DNA of 64,000 nt, from assembly GCF_951229915.1 (NCBI RefSeq), contig NZ_OX579588.1, positions 1,951,001 through 2,015,000 on the forward strand, written 5' to 3'. Source of the DNA: Candidatus Ornithobacterium hominis (GTDB lineage: Bacteria > Bacteroidota > Bacteroidia > Flavobacteriales > Weeksellaceae). The position numbers and the translations under genes are program-made. This document shows, piece by piece, positions 26,312 through 35,292 of the stretch. The first letter of the stretch is position 1, and each line of letters opens with the position of its first letter. The notes beneath the pieces are model-generated. The model made no database searches and was not told the DNA's origin. It saw only the letters and a list, made by a program, of their open reading frames with translations.

Positions 26312-27979
26312 ATGAGAAAGATTTTAGAAATTAATCAACTCTTTATTTCTTTTAACGGATTTCAAGCTGTTAAACACTTAACTTTTGATATTCATGAAAA
26401 AGAAATTTTAGGCATCGTTGGTGAATCTGGCTCAGGAAAATCACTGACTTCATTGGCTATCATGGGAATTCTGCCAAAATCTGCCAAAATTGCTGGCGAA
26501 ATTCTTTACTGTAAAGAGGGAGAAAAGGTAAATCTTTTGCAAAAAAAAGAAGCAAATGGCAAAATCAGTATGATTTTTCAAGAGCCTATGACTTCTCTCA
26601 ACCCCTCGATGAAATGCGGCCACCAAGTAGCAGAAAGCCTTGAAGTCCATGCTCAACTTAGCAAAAAAGAAAGAAAATTAAAAGTTATTGCTCTTTTTGA
26701 AGACGTCTTGCTCCCCCATCCAGAAAGAATTTATGAGGCTTATCCTCATCAAATTTCTGGTGGGCAGAAACAGCGCGTTATGATTGCAATGGCTCTAGCT
26801 TCAAATCCTGAGCTACTAATTGCCGATGAACCAACGACGGCGCTGGATGTCACCGTTCAAAAAAGTATTTTGGAACTATTAAAGCATCTAAGAGAAACTA
26901 AAAATTTAAGTATTATTTTCATCTCCCATGACTTAGGTGTCGTTTCACAGCTTTGCGACCGCGTGCTGGTAATGTACAAAGGTGAGAAAGTAGAAGAAGG
27001 TAGCGTGGATAAAATTTTTCTAAGCCCTGAAAAAAGTTACACCAAAGGCTTAATCGCTTGTAGACCTCAGCTGGGAGCAAACTTGCATCGCTTACCCACG
27101 GTTTCTGATTTTTTAAAAAATCCTGACTTTTCTCCTAAAGAAAAAAACGTTTCTATAGAAGAAGAAAAGATAGAGCGTATTTATAATCGAGCTCCTTTAC
27201 TGGAATTCAATCATGTTGAAAAATTTTTTTATGACTCTGATTGGGGTTCTAAAAATAAATTTTTTAAGGCTTTAGAAAATATTAATTTTAAATTATACAA
27301 AGGAGAGTCTCTAGGCTTGGTAGGAGAGTCTGGGAGTGGGAAAACGACATTGAGTCGTGCTCTGCTCATGCTACAGCCGCCTACGCATGGGCAAATCATT
27401 TACAAAGGAAAAGATTTGACGCAATTGCCCAGCAAGGAATTGAGAAAGTTAAGAAAAGAGATTCAAATTATTTTTCAAGACCCGAACTCTAGCCTAAACC
27501 CTATGCAGACTATAGAAGAGATTTTAACTACGCCGTTGAAAATTCATCAAATTTCACAAAATGCAAATGAACGAAAAGAAATCGCTACTGAACTGTTGAA
27601 TAAAGTGAATTTACCTCAAAGTTCTCTAAATAAATACCCGCATGAATTCTCTGGCGGGCAGAGACAACGAATCGGGATTGCCCGAGCTTTGGCTGTTCAG
27701 CCAGAATTAATTGTGTGTGATGAAAGTGTTTCTGCCTTAGATGTTTCTGTGCAAGCTCAGGTTTTAAATCTACTTAATGATTTGCAAGATGAGTTTAATT
27801 TAACGTATCTCTTTGTTTCTCATGATTTATCTGTGGTGAAACATTTCTGTAATCGGCTACTGGTCTTGCAAAAAGGGCGAATAGTAGAAAGTGGAATGGC
27901 AAAATCTATTTATAAAAACCCGAAAGAAAAATATACAAAAGAATTAATTAATGCAATACCTGTTTTTCAAAAATCATAA
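26312..27979 (+). CDS. Double ABC ATPase, DppD-DppF/oligopeptide type
   Basis: 555 aa made of two complete ABC nucleotide-binding domains. Walker A motifs GESGSGKS (about 36-43) and GESGSGKT (about 344-351); signatures ISGGQKQR and FSGGQRQR; Walker B LLIADEPTTALD and LIVCDESVSALD. The C-terminal oligopeptide-transporter extension after each domain supports a role in peptide (or nickel) uptake. No permease or binding protein is adjacent, so the partners must lie elsewhere. One in-gene palindrome (core 27266-27272) encodes FFKALENI. Confidence 0.92.
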   Translation: MRKILEINQLFISFNGFQAVKHLTFDIHEKEILGIVGESGSGKSLTSLAIMGILPKSAKIAGEILYCKEGEKVNLLQKKEANGKISMIFQEPMTSLNPSMKCGHQVAESLEVHAQLSKKERKLKVIALFEDVLLPHPERIYEAYPHQISGGQKQRVMIAMALASNPELLIADEPTTALDVTVQKSILELLKHLRETKNLSIIFISHDLGVVSQLCDRVLVMYKGEKVEEGSVDKIFLSPEKSYTKGLIACRPQLGANLHRLPTVSDFLKNPDFSPKEKNVSIEEEKIERIYNRAPLLEFNHVEKFFYDSDWGSKNKFFKALENINFKLYKGESLGLVGESGSGKTTLSRALLMLQPPTHGQIIYKGKDLTQLPSKELRKLRKEIQIIFQDPNSSLNPMQTIEEILTTPLKIHQISQNANERKEIATELLNKVNLPQSSLNKYPHEFSGGQRQRIGIARALAVQPELIVCDESVSALDVSVQAQVLNLLNDLQDEFNLTYLFVSHDLSVVKHFCNRLLVLQKGRIVESGMAKSIYKNPKEKYTKELINAIPVFQKS

Positions 27980-27981
27980 AA

Positions 27982-28009
27982 ATTCCCTTTTGCATTAACG
28001 AAAGGGAAT
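27982..28009. terminator. Hairpin between ABC ATPase and coaX
   Basis: Arms ATTCCCTTT (27982-27990) and AAAGGGAAT (28001-28009), 10-nt loop. The T-run follows on the minus strand, so it best serves coaX but can stop both convergent transcripts. Confidence 0.75.
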
Positions 28010-28143
28010 CAAACTTATTAAATTAACTCGTAGTGCATTATTACCATTCAAAAGGTTTATCTTTAGGTTATTAATATTTTTTTGGAATGCAAATTTATTG
28101 AGCTATTGAATTGTGGTGAGTATTGAAGCTCTTCAAGCTAAAT

Positions 28144-28911
28144 TTACCTTGAGTTGCTTTGCAGAAATTCGTAAAGAAAACAAAGTCCCTTGATGGTGTG
28201 TAATTTGTCATCCAAGTGAATGTAAGAAGTTAACGACTTGTAGATATGCCCCAAACCACCAGTAGAAATTACTGTACAGTTATCCTTTAGCTCTTGGTTG
28301 ACTCTTTGTATGAAGCCTTCTACCATACCGAGATAGCCGTAAACTATACCGCTTTGCATACAGGTTTCCGTGTCACGACCCAGTATAGATTTGGGTGGTT
28401 TTAGCTCAATATCAGGTAACTGTGCTGTGTTGCCAATCAAGGCTTCCAAGCTGGTGATGACGCCTGGTGCAATAATGACGCCTAGGACTTCGCCTTTCTC
28501 ATCAACGCCAGTCACCGTCAAAGCTGTGCCAAAATCCACCACGATTTTTTTCCCTTTATAGAGGCTTTGTGCTGCAACGGCATTGGCATATAAATCTGTC
28601 CCCATTTGGTTAGAATGTTGTATCACATTAGACGGCGTATTTCTATCCACTACCAAGGGGTTAATCTGATGAATTTCTTGCAAAGCACTGGCAATGATTT
28701 CAGTCTGGTGCGGGACGACTGAGCCAATGACAATACCTGTGAAATCTTTTATTTCGCAAGCGTAGTGCTCATACATGTTCCGAAAGATAACAAAAAGCTC
28801 ATCTCGGGTTTTGTATGGCTTGGTATTCACAGTCCAAGACAGGAAGACGTCTTCATCTTTTTTTACCCCAAAGCGAATGTTGGAGTTCCCGATGTTAACA
28901 GCAAGTAGCAT
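28144..28911 (-). CDS. coaX: Type III pantothenate kinase
   Basis: 255-aa ASKHA-fold kinase that phosphorylates pantothenate, the first committed step of coenzyme A synthesis. N-terminal phosphate loop VNIGNSNIRFG (about 5-15), GTDLYANAVAA (about 104-114) and VVDFGTALTVTGV (about 123-135) match family motifs. One base separates its start from the end of the M1 peptidase gene upstream, so they are co-transcribed. Confidence 0.94.
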   Translation of the reverse strand: MLLAVNIGNSNIRFGVKKDEDVFLSWTVNTKPYKTRDELFVIFRNMYEHYACEIKDFTGIVIGSVVPHQTEIIASALQEIHQINPLVVDRNTPSNVIQHSNQMGTDLYANAVAAQSLYKGKKIVVDFGTALTVTGVDEKGEVLGVIIAPGVITSLEALIGNTAQLPDIELKPPKSILGRDTETCMQSGIVYGYLGMVEGFIQRVNQELKDNCTVISTGGLGHIYKSLTSYIHLDDKLHTIKGLCFLYEFLQSNSR

Positions 28912-30759
28912 TTATTTCTGGTAAATATTATTTTCTGAACGATAATCGGCTAAGCGTTTGGTCGGATCTATTTCCACTTTTTGGATTTCTTTTTCCACTT
29001 CAAAAGAATAAGTTGGCGAAGCCCAAGCCCAAAAATCTAAAGCTTGATAATCGGCTTGCGGGTAATATTCTTTTTCAAAAGTTTTGTGACCTCGCATAGC
29101 GTGTAGCGGAATATAGAAAAGCTTTTGACTTCCATCTTTGAAGGTAACCAAAACATCTAGCGGCATGGGAAAATCAGCATAATTTCTAAGGCTTATTTTT
29201 TTCCCTTCGACAGATTCTATCCCGTAGTCGATGTGCCGAGTTGTGTTGATGAATAGATTGTTATACCATTTTAAATGAATGTCCGAGACCTTCGTGGCCA
29301 TTTTTATAAAATCTTTCTCGTCTGGATGTTTAAATTTCCATCGTTTATAAAATTGTAAAAAAGTTTTCCTCAAAGCTTCTTCACCAATGATGTAACCCAG
29401 CTGTGCAACAAAGACTTGCCCCTTTGAGTAAGCAGATATACCGTATGTATAATTGTAACGGAAATAATCGGCTAATAAACTCAGTGGTTCTTCTACATTG
29501 CTTTGAATCAAATTATAATAGCCATTGTAGGCATCTTGGTGAACGCCAATCCCATCAGGATTTTTATTTTCAACGATGGCAGCCATCGCTTTAGTCTCGG
29601 CGTAGCTAGTGAAGCCTTCATCCATCCATTCATTTTGCGTTTCATCAATACCAAAAAGATGCTGAAACCAAGAATGCGCTCCCTCGTGAAAAATCAATCC
29701 AGCTAGACTCTCCAAGCTCCGCTCGCCGGTAACGAGTGTTGATGTTCCATATTCCATTCCTCCATCGCCACCTTGCACGATGCTGTAAGTCTCCCAAGGA
29801 TATTCCCCAAAACGCTGATTCATAAATTTAAAAAATTGAAGTGTTAGCGGCTGTACTTTTTTCCAGTTTTCTTTGTAAGCTTCGGCTAAACTATTTTTAT
29901 AAACGAAATATAATTGAGGGCTACGACCAGACTGAGCTGAATCTACCACAAAATCAGGGTCGGCAGCCCAAGCAAAATCGTGAATATTCTCAGCTTTGAA
30001 ATGCCATGTGTTCCACTTTCTTTTCACCGCTTGCCCATAGCCCGGCATTTCATTGGCATTGATGAGTTTTCCCGATGCTCCAACAATGTATTTCTGAGGT
30101 AATTTAATTTTAACATCAAAATCACCAAACGGTGCATAGAACTCCCGTGCAACATATTCGTCTAAATGCCAACCTGCTCGGTCATAAGCTGCAACTTTAG
30201 GATACCACTGCGCCATAGAAAAAGCAACTCCTTCTTGGTTTAATTTCCCAGCTCGGCGGATGATTGGTGGAATTTGAGCTTCCCATTTCATTTCTAATTT
30301 TGCAGAACTTTTAGGCTGAATAGGCTTTTTTAATATCACCTTTAATATTGTTCCTTGAACGCTAAATTCCAAATTTTGATTGCCTTGACGGAGACTTAAA
30401 ATTTTCTGATAACCTTGATGCTGAGGCTGTAGCGTATCAATTTTACTTTTAAAGATACGTCTTTCACCGATTTGTGAAGTATTGACCATACGCCTATCGG
30501 GGTCGGTAATGTGGCTGAGCCGCTGATTCATTACGCTACGGGGTTGAAAAGCATTGAAATATAAATGAAAATAAAGCTCTTTTAGCTCATCGGGAGAATG
30601 ATTATGGTAGGTGAAATCCATCTCACCAGTGTAGCGGTAGTTTTGTACATCGACAGAAATATTCATCACATAATCAGCCTTTTGCTGCCAATCTTGAGCA
30701 AAAGAAAGATTTGTTGTTAATAAAAATAAAAAGCTTAAAAAATAATTGGTTTTCAACAT
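28912..30759 (-). CDS. M1 family metallopeptidase
   Basis: 615 aa with a Sec signal (residues 1-21, ending SFAQ), so periplasmic or surface-attached. The zinc site is HEGAH (about 353-357) with the third ligand in NEWMDEGFTSYAE (about 371-383). The exopeptidase motif before it reads GGDGGMEYGT rather than canonical GAMEN, as in many Bacteroidota M1 members. Likely trims peptides from the N-terminus. Upstream partner of coaX with no gap. Confidence 0.9.
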   Translation of the reverse strand: MLKTNYFLSFLFLLTTNLSFAQDWQQKADYVMNISVDVQNYRYTGEMDFTYHNHSPDELKELYFHLYFNAFQPRSVMNQRLSHITDPDRRMVNTSQIGERRIFKSKIDTLQPQHQGYQKILSLRQGNQNLEFSVQGTILKVILKKPIQPKSSAKLEMKWEAQIPPIIRRAGKLNQEGVAFSMAQWYPKVAAYDRAGWHLDEYVAREFYAPFGDFDVKIKLPQKYIVGASGKLINANEMPGYGQAVKRKWNTWHFKAENIHDFAWAADPDFVVDSAQSGRSPQLYFVYKNSLAEAYKENWKKVQPLTLQFFKFMNQRFGEYPWETYSIVQGGDGGMEYGTSTLVTGERSLESLAGLIFHEGAHSWFQHLFGIDETQNEWMDEGFTSYAETKAMAAIVENKNPDGIGVHQDAYNGYYNLIQSNVEEPLSLLADYFRYNYTYGISAYSKGQVFVAQLGYIIGEEALRKTFLQFYKRWKFKHPDEKDFIKMATKVSDIHLKWYNNLFINTTRHIDYGIESVEGKKISLRNYADFPMPLDVLVTFKDGSQKLFYIPLHAMRGHKTFEKEYYPQADYQALDFWAWASPTYSFEVEKEIQKVEIDPTKRLADYRSENNIYQK

Positions 30760-30798
30760 CGTCAGTCTTCTAAAGTTGCTAAAATAATAAAAGTTTAT

Positions 30799-31863
30799 TT
30801 ATTGTAGTTTTTGATAAAATTGAAAATCATGGTTTTGTGCTTTTTCTGGATGAAAAATTTTAATTAAATCATTTAAAACCCAGTCTACACGGATGTTCCC
30901 TGTTTCGAAATAGTCATTTGCTCCTTTTTCATTGACTTTTTTGGTGAAACTATAAACTTGAGCATTTTGAAAAGCTTTAAAAAATTTATGATTTTTATAA
31001 GCCTTTTCTAAATTTTGGAGGGAAGTGAAGTCCCCAGCATTGACCCAAAAATCAGCATCTTTAGCTTTTTGGTAAACTTCTTCAAAGGACAAATTGATAT
31101 TGCCTAGGTGCGAATCGTTGCTCCAGATGTAGTTAGCGCCAGCATCACCCAGATATTGAGCTACAAAACTTTCTCCGCCGCTCATATACCAAATGTCACC
31201 GCGCATCGTGTTGGTAAATACACGGGGTTTAGAAGAATTTACTACAGAATTTTTTAAGGCTTTATAATTTTTTTCAATTTTGGTGAAGAGGGAATCAGCT
31301 AGATTTTCTTTGCCAAACAATTCGCCGTATAATTTCAAATATTCTGCTTTGCCTAAAGGAGTGGTTTCATTATATTCATCGAGATAAATGACGTTGATGC
31401 CTTGATTTTCTAATAATTGAAAAAGTTTAGCTTGCTGAGGTTGGGTGTAGGTTAATACGGCATCTGGTTTTAGCGTGAGAATCTTCTCGATGTCTGGTGC
31501 AGCACTTTTCCCTAAGTCTTCAATTTCTCCGTTGGCAATCATTTGATGTAGCTTTGGGCTGTAGCACCAGTCTGCATCAAAAACACCCTGAACTTGTGAG
31601 AGAGCATCAATGCCTTCTAAATAACCGATAGCTGAGGAGGAAAGAAGAATGATTTTTTGCAAAGGGATTTTACTCTTTGCAATGGATTGGGTGTGCTTGT
31701 TTTGTATGATTTTGAGAGAATTCTCATCTTTTTCCCAGCTGATTGCTTTGGCATAAGTGAGCGGATTTATTTTACTTTCTGTCTTAAAATCAGTGTTTTG
31801 AGTTGTTTTTTTACACCCTAAAAAAATAGAAATAGCAAAGAAAAAGTAAAATATGTTTTTCAT
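30799..31863 (-). CDS. Substrate-binding lipoprotein, BtuF/FepB-like
   Basis: 354 aa from the chosen start. Signal MKNIFYFFFAISIFLGC places the lipid Cys at residue 17. The body is a two-lobe periplasmic binding fold joined by a helix, of the type used for cobalamin, siderophores or heme (KIILLSSSAIGYLEGIDAL at the first lobe; ADFWVNAGD near residue 270). No permease or ATPase is adjacent. A longer frame to 32007 runs through the tRNA gene and has no plausible signal, so it is rejected. Palindrome copies lie in the gene (cores 30999, 31256). Confidence 0.85.
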   Translation of the reverse strand: MKNIFYFFFAISIFLGCKKTTQNTDFKTESKINPLTYAKAISWEKDENSLKIIQNKHTQSIAKSKIPLQKIILLSSSAIGYLEGIDALSQVQGVFDADWCYSPKLHQMIANGEIEDLGKSAAPDIEKILTLKPDAVLTYTQPQQAKLFQLLENQGINVIYLDEYNETTPLGKAEYLKLYGELFGKENLADSLFTKIEKNYKALKNSVVNSSKPRVFTNTMRGDIWYMSGGESFVAQYLGDAGANYIWSNDSHLGNINLSFEEVYQKAKDADFWVNAGDFTSLQNLEKAYKNHKFFKAFQNAQVYSFTKKVNEKGANDYFETGNIRVDWVLNDLIKIFHPEKAQNHDFQFYQKLQ

Positions 31864-31888
31864 AGCCTGCAAATAAATAAAAACTTTG

Positions 31889-31896
31889 TATATTTG
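31889..31896 (+). promoter_or_regulatory. -7 element of the tRNA-Arg gene
   Basis: TATATTTG, 11 bases before the first base of the tRNA. Confidence 0.65.
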
Positions 31897-31907
31897 CAAA
31901 CTCAAAA

Positions 31908-31981
31908 GGCCACGTAGCTCAATTGGATAGAGCGTCAGATTACGGCTCTGAAGGTTGAGGGTTCGACTCCTTCCGTGGTCA
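31908..31981 (+). tRNA. tRNA-Arg (anticodon ACG)
   Basis: Acceptor arms GGCCACG and CGTGGTC pair with one G-U wobble; the D arm holds TAGCTCAATTGGATAGAGC; the anticodon stem TCAGA/TCTGA encloses TTACGGC with anticodon ACG; the T arm contains GTTCGACTC. Discriminator A at 31981. CCA is not encoded. The 3' end is followed by relics of an integrated element. Confidence 0.96.
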
Positions 31982-31985
31982 CAGA

Positions 31986-32030
31986 AAAAAGCCTTTTTAT
32001 CGTACATTGTAGCGTATTAACGTATTAAAA
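31986..32030 (+). terminator. Hairpin terminator after tRNA-Arg
   Basis: Arms AAAAAGCCTTTT (31986-31997) and AAAAGGCTTTTT (32017-32028), 12-bp stem, 19-nt loop. Each arm contains the AAGSCTT core of the dispersed motif. Confidence 0.65.
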
Positions 32031-32071
32031 GGCTTTTTAAACTTAAAATTGGCGTATTGATGCCACTAAGT

Positions 32072-32100
32072 TTGCCACCAATTGAATTTATTGGTGGCAA
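32072..32100. repeat. 11-bp inverted repeat between tRNA and integrase relic
   Basis: Arms TTGCCACCAAT (32072-32082) and ATTGGTGGCAA (32090-32100), 7-nt loop. Not followed by a T-run; may be part of an old attachment or regulatory site. A second smaller inverted repeat, TCCATTTC/GAAATGGA, lies at 32130-32154. Confidence 0.7.
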
Positions 32101-32172
32101 TTTGCTTAAATAGAGATTTACTAAAAAACTCCATTTCAAATTAAAAGAAATGGATGAAAAAATTATCTCATT

Positions 32173-32409
32173 GTGCAGATCGCTTCTAAAATATATAAGG
32201 AAGTGAATTTTAAACAAAATTTGAATCTCAAAAACTACATCAAAAAGAACGGAGAAAACCAAGTGATGCTTACGCTCCATTCCCAAGGAAAAAGAAAAAG
32301 GCTAATGCTGGGTGCCTATATTCGCCTAAATTTTGGGCAAAAAAACCAAAGTATAAAAGGCAATTCGAAACAGGCTAAGACTATTAATTCTTACTTGAAT
32401 AAAGGGTGA
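32173..32409 (+). pseudogene. Truncated tyrosine-integrase relic (arm-binding domain only)
   Basis: A 78-aa frame opening with GTG. The part QVMLTLHSQGKRKRLMLGAY followed by KNQSIKGNSKQAKTINSYLNK resembles the N-terminal arm-DNA-binding domain of Bacteroidota tyrosine recombinases, where a beta strand, a basic turn and the KGNSKEA..IN.YL pattern are usual. The core-binding and catalytic domains (R..HxxR..Y) are missing, and the expected WD-type residues before the linker are altered. Position next to a tRNA-Arg fits a decayed integrative element. Family assignment is by eye. Confidence 0.6.
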
Positions 32410-32423
32410 GGTATTTTAATTCT

Positions 32424-32460
32424 AATTTTACAAAATTATTTAAAATAATTTTGTAAAATT
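32424..32460. repeat. 37-bp perfect palindrome before nhaD
   Basis: Arms of 18 bp (AATTTTACAAAATTATTT and its complement) around a single central A at 32442. It lies 25 bases before the nhaD ATG. Could be an operator, a bidirectional terminator or a cruciform-forming site. Confidence 0.9.
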
Positions 32461-32485
32461 GAATTCTATTTGAAACATTACTATA

Positions 32486-33898
32486 ATGGAAGTTGCAATT
32501 ATTCTCATTTTTGTTCTTGGCTATTTAGCCATCACATTAGAACACTCTTTGCATTTAGACAAAACAGTCCCTGCGCTCATTATGGCAGCAGTTTGTTGGG
32601 CATTGTTAGCCGCATTTGGTCTAACCGTTTATACGATTGACGATGGTCTTCATCCAATTTTTGAGGAAATCATGCACGAAGGCGTGGGAGACGTTCATGC
32701 CGCAAAGCTTCTCGCTATCGAAGAAAGTCTACTTCATCACCTAGGGAAAACAGCTGAAATTCTTTTCTTTTTGATTGGAGCGATGACCATTGTAGAAATC
32801 ATCGATTTACATCGTGGCTTTGAAATCATTAAGCGTTTCATCAAAACAAAAAATAAGCGAAAGCTGCTTTGGATTGTTGGTATACTCGCGTTTTTTCTTT
32901 CTGCCATTATCGATAATTTAACGGCAACGATTGTTTTAATCACTATTTTGAGAAAAATTATCCCCGAAAGAGAAGAGCGCCTATGGTACGCTGGCTTGAT
33001 TGTAATTGCAGCAAATGCTGGTGGTGCTTGGTCTCCAATTGGTGATGTAACTACAACTATGCTTTGGATTGCGAAAAAAGTTTCTGTCGCTAAACTTGTT
33101 GAATATTTAGTTTTACCAGCTTTACTTTGCTTTGCTGCTCCTTTTGCTATAGCATCGTTCTTGCCCGCCTTCAGAGGAGAAGTCTCGACCCAAAACTACG
33201 AAGAAAAAGAAATTTATAAAAGTAGTGCCACCATGCTATATCTTGGTTTAGCGATGATTGTTTTCGTCCCGATTTTTAAATCCATCACACATTTACCACC
33301 TTATGTGGGTATGATGTTATCACTCGGTGTTGTATGGCTGGTCGCAGAATATATAAAGCCTTTAGAAAATTACGACTATGAAACTAAAGCTAAATTTTCG
33401 GTTCATAAAGCATTAGCTCGCATTGAGATATCAAGTATTTTATTCTTTTTAGGTATTTTATTAGCAGTTGCTGCTTTAGAAAGCCTAGGCTTACTATTCA
33501 ACTTTGCTAACTGGCTTGACGTCACAATTCCAAATCAAGACGTCGTCGTATTACTCTTAGGCATTGGCTCTGCGATTATAGACAACGTGCCATTGGTGGC
33601 CGCCAGTATCGGAATGTTTAATGAACCGATGGATGCAGAGTTGTGGCATTTTATTGCCTACGCAGCAGGAACTGGAGGTAGTTTATTGATTATCGGTTCA
33701 GCCGCTGGCGTTGCAGCAATGGGCATGGAAAGAATTGACTTTTTTTGGTATCTGAAAAACATTTCTTGGTTAGCATTCGTAGGATTCATCATCGGAGCTA
33801 TTTTAATTATGGCTTTCAAAACTATCGGATTATACGAGCTTAGTGAAGAAGAATTACATGCTTTTTTACAGCTTCAAAATACTTCCCCCATTAAATAA
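32486..33898 (+). CDS. nhaD: NhaD-type sodium:proton antiporter
   Basis: 470-aa ion-transporter superfamily protein with about 11-12 membrane segments. NhaD cues are FLIGAMTIVEIIDLHRGF (about 96-113), IIDNLTATIV (about 140-149), GGAWSPIGDVTTTM (about 178-191) and IGSAIIDNVPLVAA (about 354-367). It likely expels Na+ or Li+ in exchange for protons. A second antiporter family member (NhaC type) lies at 4946. One palindrome copy (core 33356-33362) encodes YIKPLENY. Confidence 0.94.
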   Translation: MEVAIILIFVLGYLAITLEHSLHLDKTVPALIMAAVCWALLAAFGLTVYTIDDGLHPIFEEIMHEGVGDVHAAKLLAIEESLLHHLGKTAEILFFLIGAMTIVEIIDLHRGFEIIKRFIKTKNKRKLLWIVGILAFFLSAIIDNLTATIVLITILRKIIPEREERLWYAGLIVIAANAGGAWSPIGDVTTTMLWIAKKVSVAKLVEYLVLPALLCFAAPFAIASFLPAFRGEVSTQNYEEKEIYKSSATMLYLGLAMIVFVPIFKSITHLPPYVGMMLSLGVVWLVAEYIKPLENYDYETKAKFSVHKALARIEISSILFFLGILLAVAALESLGLLFNFANWLDVTIPNQDVVVLLLGIGSAIIDNVPLVAASIGMFNEPMDAELWHFIAYAAGTGGSLLIIGSAAGVAAMGMERIDFFWYLKNISWLAFVGFIIGAILIMAFKTIGLYELSEEELHAFLQLQNTSPIK

Positions 33899-33911
33899 TA
33901 TTTACAGTTTT

Positions 33912-35228
33912 ATGATTAGCGGATTTTCTAAGCTTTCTAAAAAAGATAAAATCAATTGGTTAGTAGATACTTTTTTACAAAACAACAGCGATGCCAAAGA
34001 AGTGCTAAAGCAGTACTGGAACAGCGATGCAGACTTGCAGCGGCTACACGATGAGTTTTCTGAAAACACGATTTCTAATTACTATTTACCCTTTGGCGTA
34101 GCCCCGAATTTCATCATCAATGGTGAAGAATTTGCTATCCCAATGGTGGTAGAAGAGAGTTCTGTAGTGGCTGCAGCGGCCAAAGCTGCAAAATACTGGG
34201 CTAATCGAGGGGGGTTCAAAACTGAGATTTTAGGTTTTACTAAATTGGGGCACGTTCACTTTACCTTTAAAGGTGATGCACAAAAACTACAAGATTTTTT
34301 TAAAGACTTAGAAAAAAAATTACGTGAAGACACGCTCACAATGACTCAAAATATGGAAAAACGTGGCGGCGGTATTCGAAATTTAAACCTAGTGAATAAA
34401 ACAGATTTAATCCCTCATTATTTCCAAATCGAAGCAGAGTTTGATACTGTGGATTCAATGGGAGCGAACTTCATTAACTCTTGCCTTGAGCAATTTGCTA
34501 AAACACTAGAGCATGAGCTGAATGACAGTGATTTTTTTGCCCCAGAAGAGAAAAAATCCTTGCAAATCATCATGTGTATTCTCTCCAATTATACGCCCAA
34601 CTGTATGGTGCGTGCTTGGGTGGAATGCCCCGTGACTGATTTGGTAGATAAAAATATTCCAGCAGATATTTTTGCAGAAAAATTTATTCAAGCCATTAAA
34701 ATTGCAGAAATAGAGCCATACCGTGCCACAACGCATAATAAAGGAATCATGAATGGCGTGGATGCGGTAGTCATTGCAACGGGCAATGATTTCCGTGCAG
34801 TAGAGGCCTGCGCTCACACGTTTGCTTGTAGAGATGGGCGCTACAGTAGCTTGACTCATGCAGAAGTCAGCATGGGAGTTTTTAAATTTTGGCTAGACTT
34901 GCCCATCTCGCTCGGCACCGTGGGCGGATTGACAAGCCTTCATCCTTTGGTAAAGTTTGCTTTGCAGTTGTTGAAAAACCCAAGTGCGAAAGATTTAATG
35001 GGTATTGTCGCCGTCGCTGGTTTGGCTCAGAATTTTGCTGCACTACGTTCTTTGGTAACAACTGGAATTCAAAAGGGACACATGAAAATGCATTTGTATA
35101 ATATTCTAAATCAGCTAGGTGCTACTGAAAAAGAAAGAGATTATTTTGCAATCTACTTTAGAGACAAAACAGTTTCTCATAGTGCCGTTGTCAATGAATT
35201 TCATCGCCTCCGTGGGAAAGAAGTTTGA
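33912..35228 (+). CDS. Hydroxymethylglutaryl-CoA reductase, class II
   Basis: 438 aa from the chosen start. Catalytic landmarks of the class are present: Glu in ENTISNYYLPFG (about 50-61), Lys in HNKGIMNGVDAV (about 275-286), Asp in ATGNDFRAVEA (about 289-299) and the late His in GHMKMH (about 389-394). In flavobacteria this enzyme makes mevalonate for isoprenoids, unlike the degradative Pseudomonas enzyme of the same class. An upstream in-frame extension overlaps nhaD; the ATG at 33912, 14 bases after nhaD, is more likely. Probably co-transcribed with nhaD. Confidence 0.93.
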   Translation: MISGFSKLSKKDKINWLVDTFLQNNSDAKEVLKQYWNSDADLQRLHDEFSENTISNYYLPFGVAPNFIINGEEFAIPMVVEESSVVAAAAKAAKYWANRGGFKTEILGFTKLGHVHFTFKGDAQKLQDFFKDLEKKLREDTLTMTQNMEKRGGGIRNLNLVNKTDLIPHYFQIEAEFDTVDSMGANFINSCLEQFAKTLEHELNDSDFFAPEEKKSLQIIMCILSNYTPNCMVRAWVECPVTDLVDKNIPADIFAEKFIQAIKIAEIEPYRATTHNKGIMNGVDAVVIATGNDFRAVEACAHTFACRDGRYSSLTHAEVSMGVFKFWLDLPISLGTVGGLTSLHPLVKFALQLLKNPSAKDLMGIVAVAGLAQNFAALRSLVTTGIQKGHMKMHLYNILNQLGATEKERDYFAIYFRDKTVSHSAVVNEFHRLRGKEV

Positions 35229-35251
35229 TTTTTCTTTTATTAATTCTAATT

Positions 35252-35275
35252 ATTTTTAAAGCCTTAAAAAATTTT
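35252..35275. repeat. Dispersed palindrome copy after HMG-CoA reductase
   Basis: Core AAGCCTT at 35259-35265 between the convergent reductase and the Rieske-like gene; no other terminator is visible there. Confidence 0.8.
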
Positions 35276-35292
35276 CATGCGTAGCTAGCTCT

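Noticed and set aside
31864..32007. N-terminal extension of the substrate-binding lipoprotein frame
   Set aside because: It is antisense to the tRNA-Arg gene and its removal leaves a proper lipoprotein signal starting at 31863.
33843..33911. Upstream extension of the HMG-CoA reductase frame
   Set aside because: Overlaps the nhaD 3' end and does not resemble the family; ATG at 33912 gives the normal N-terminus.
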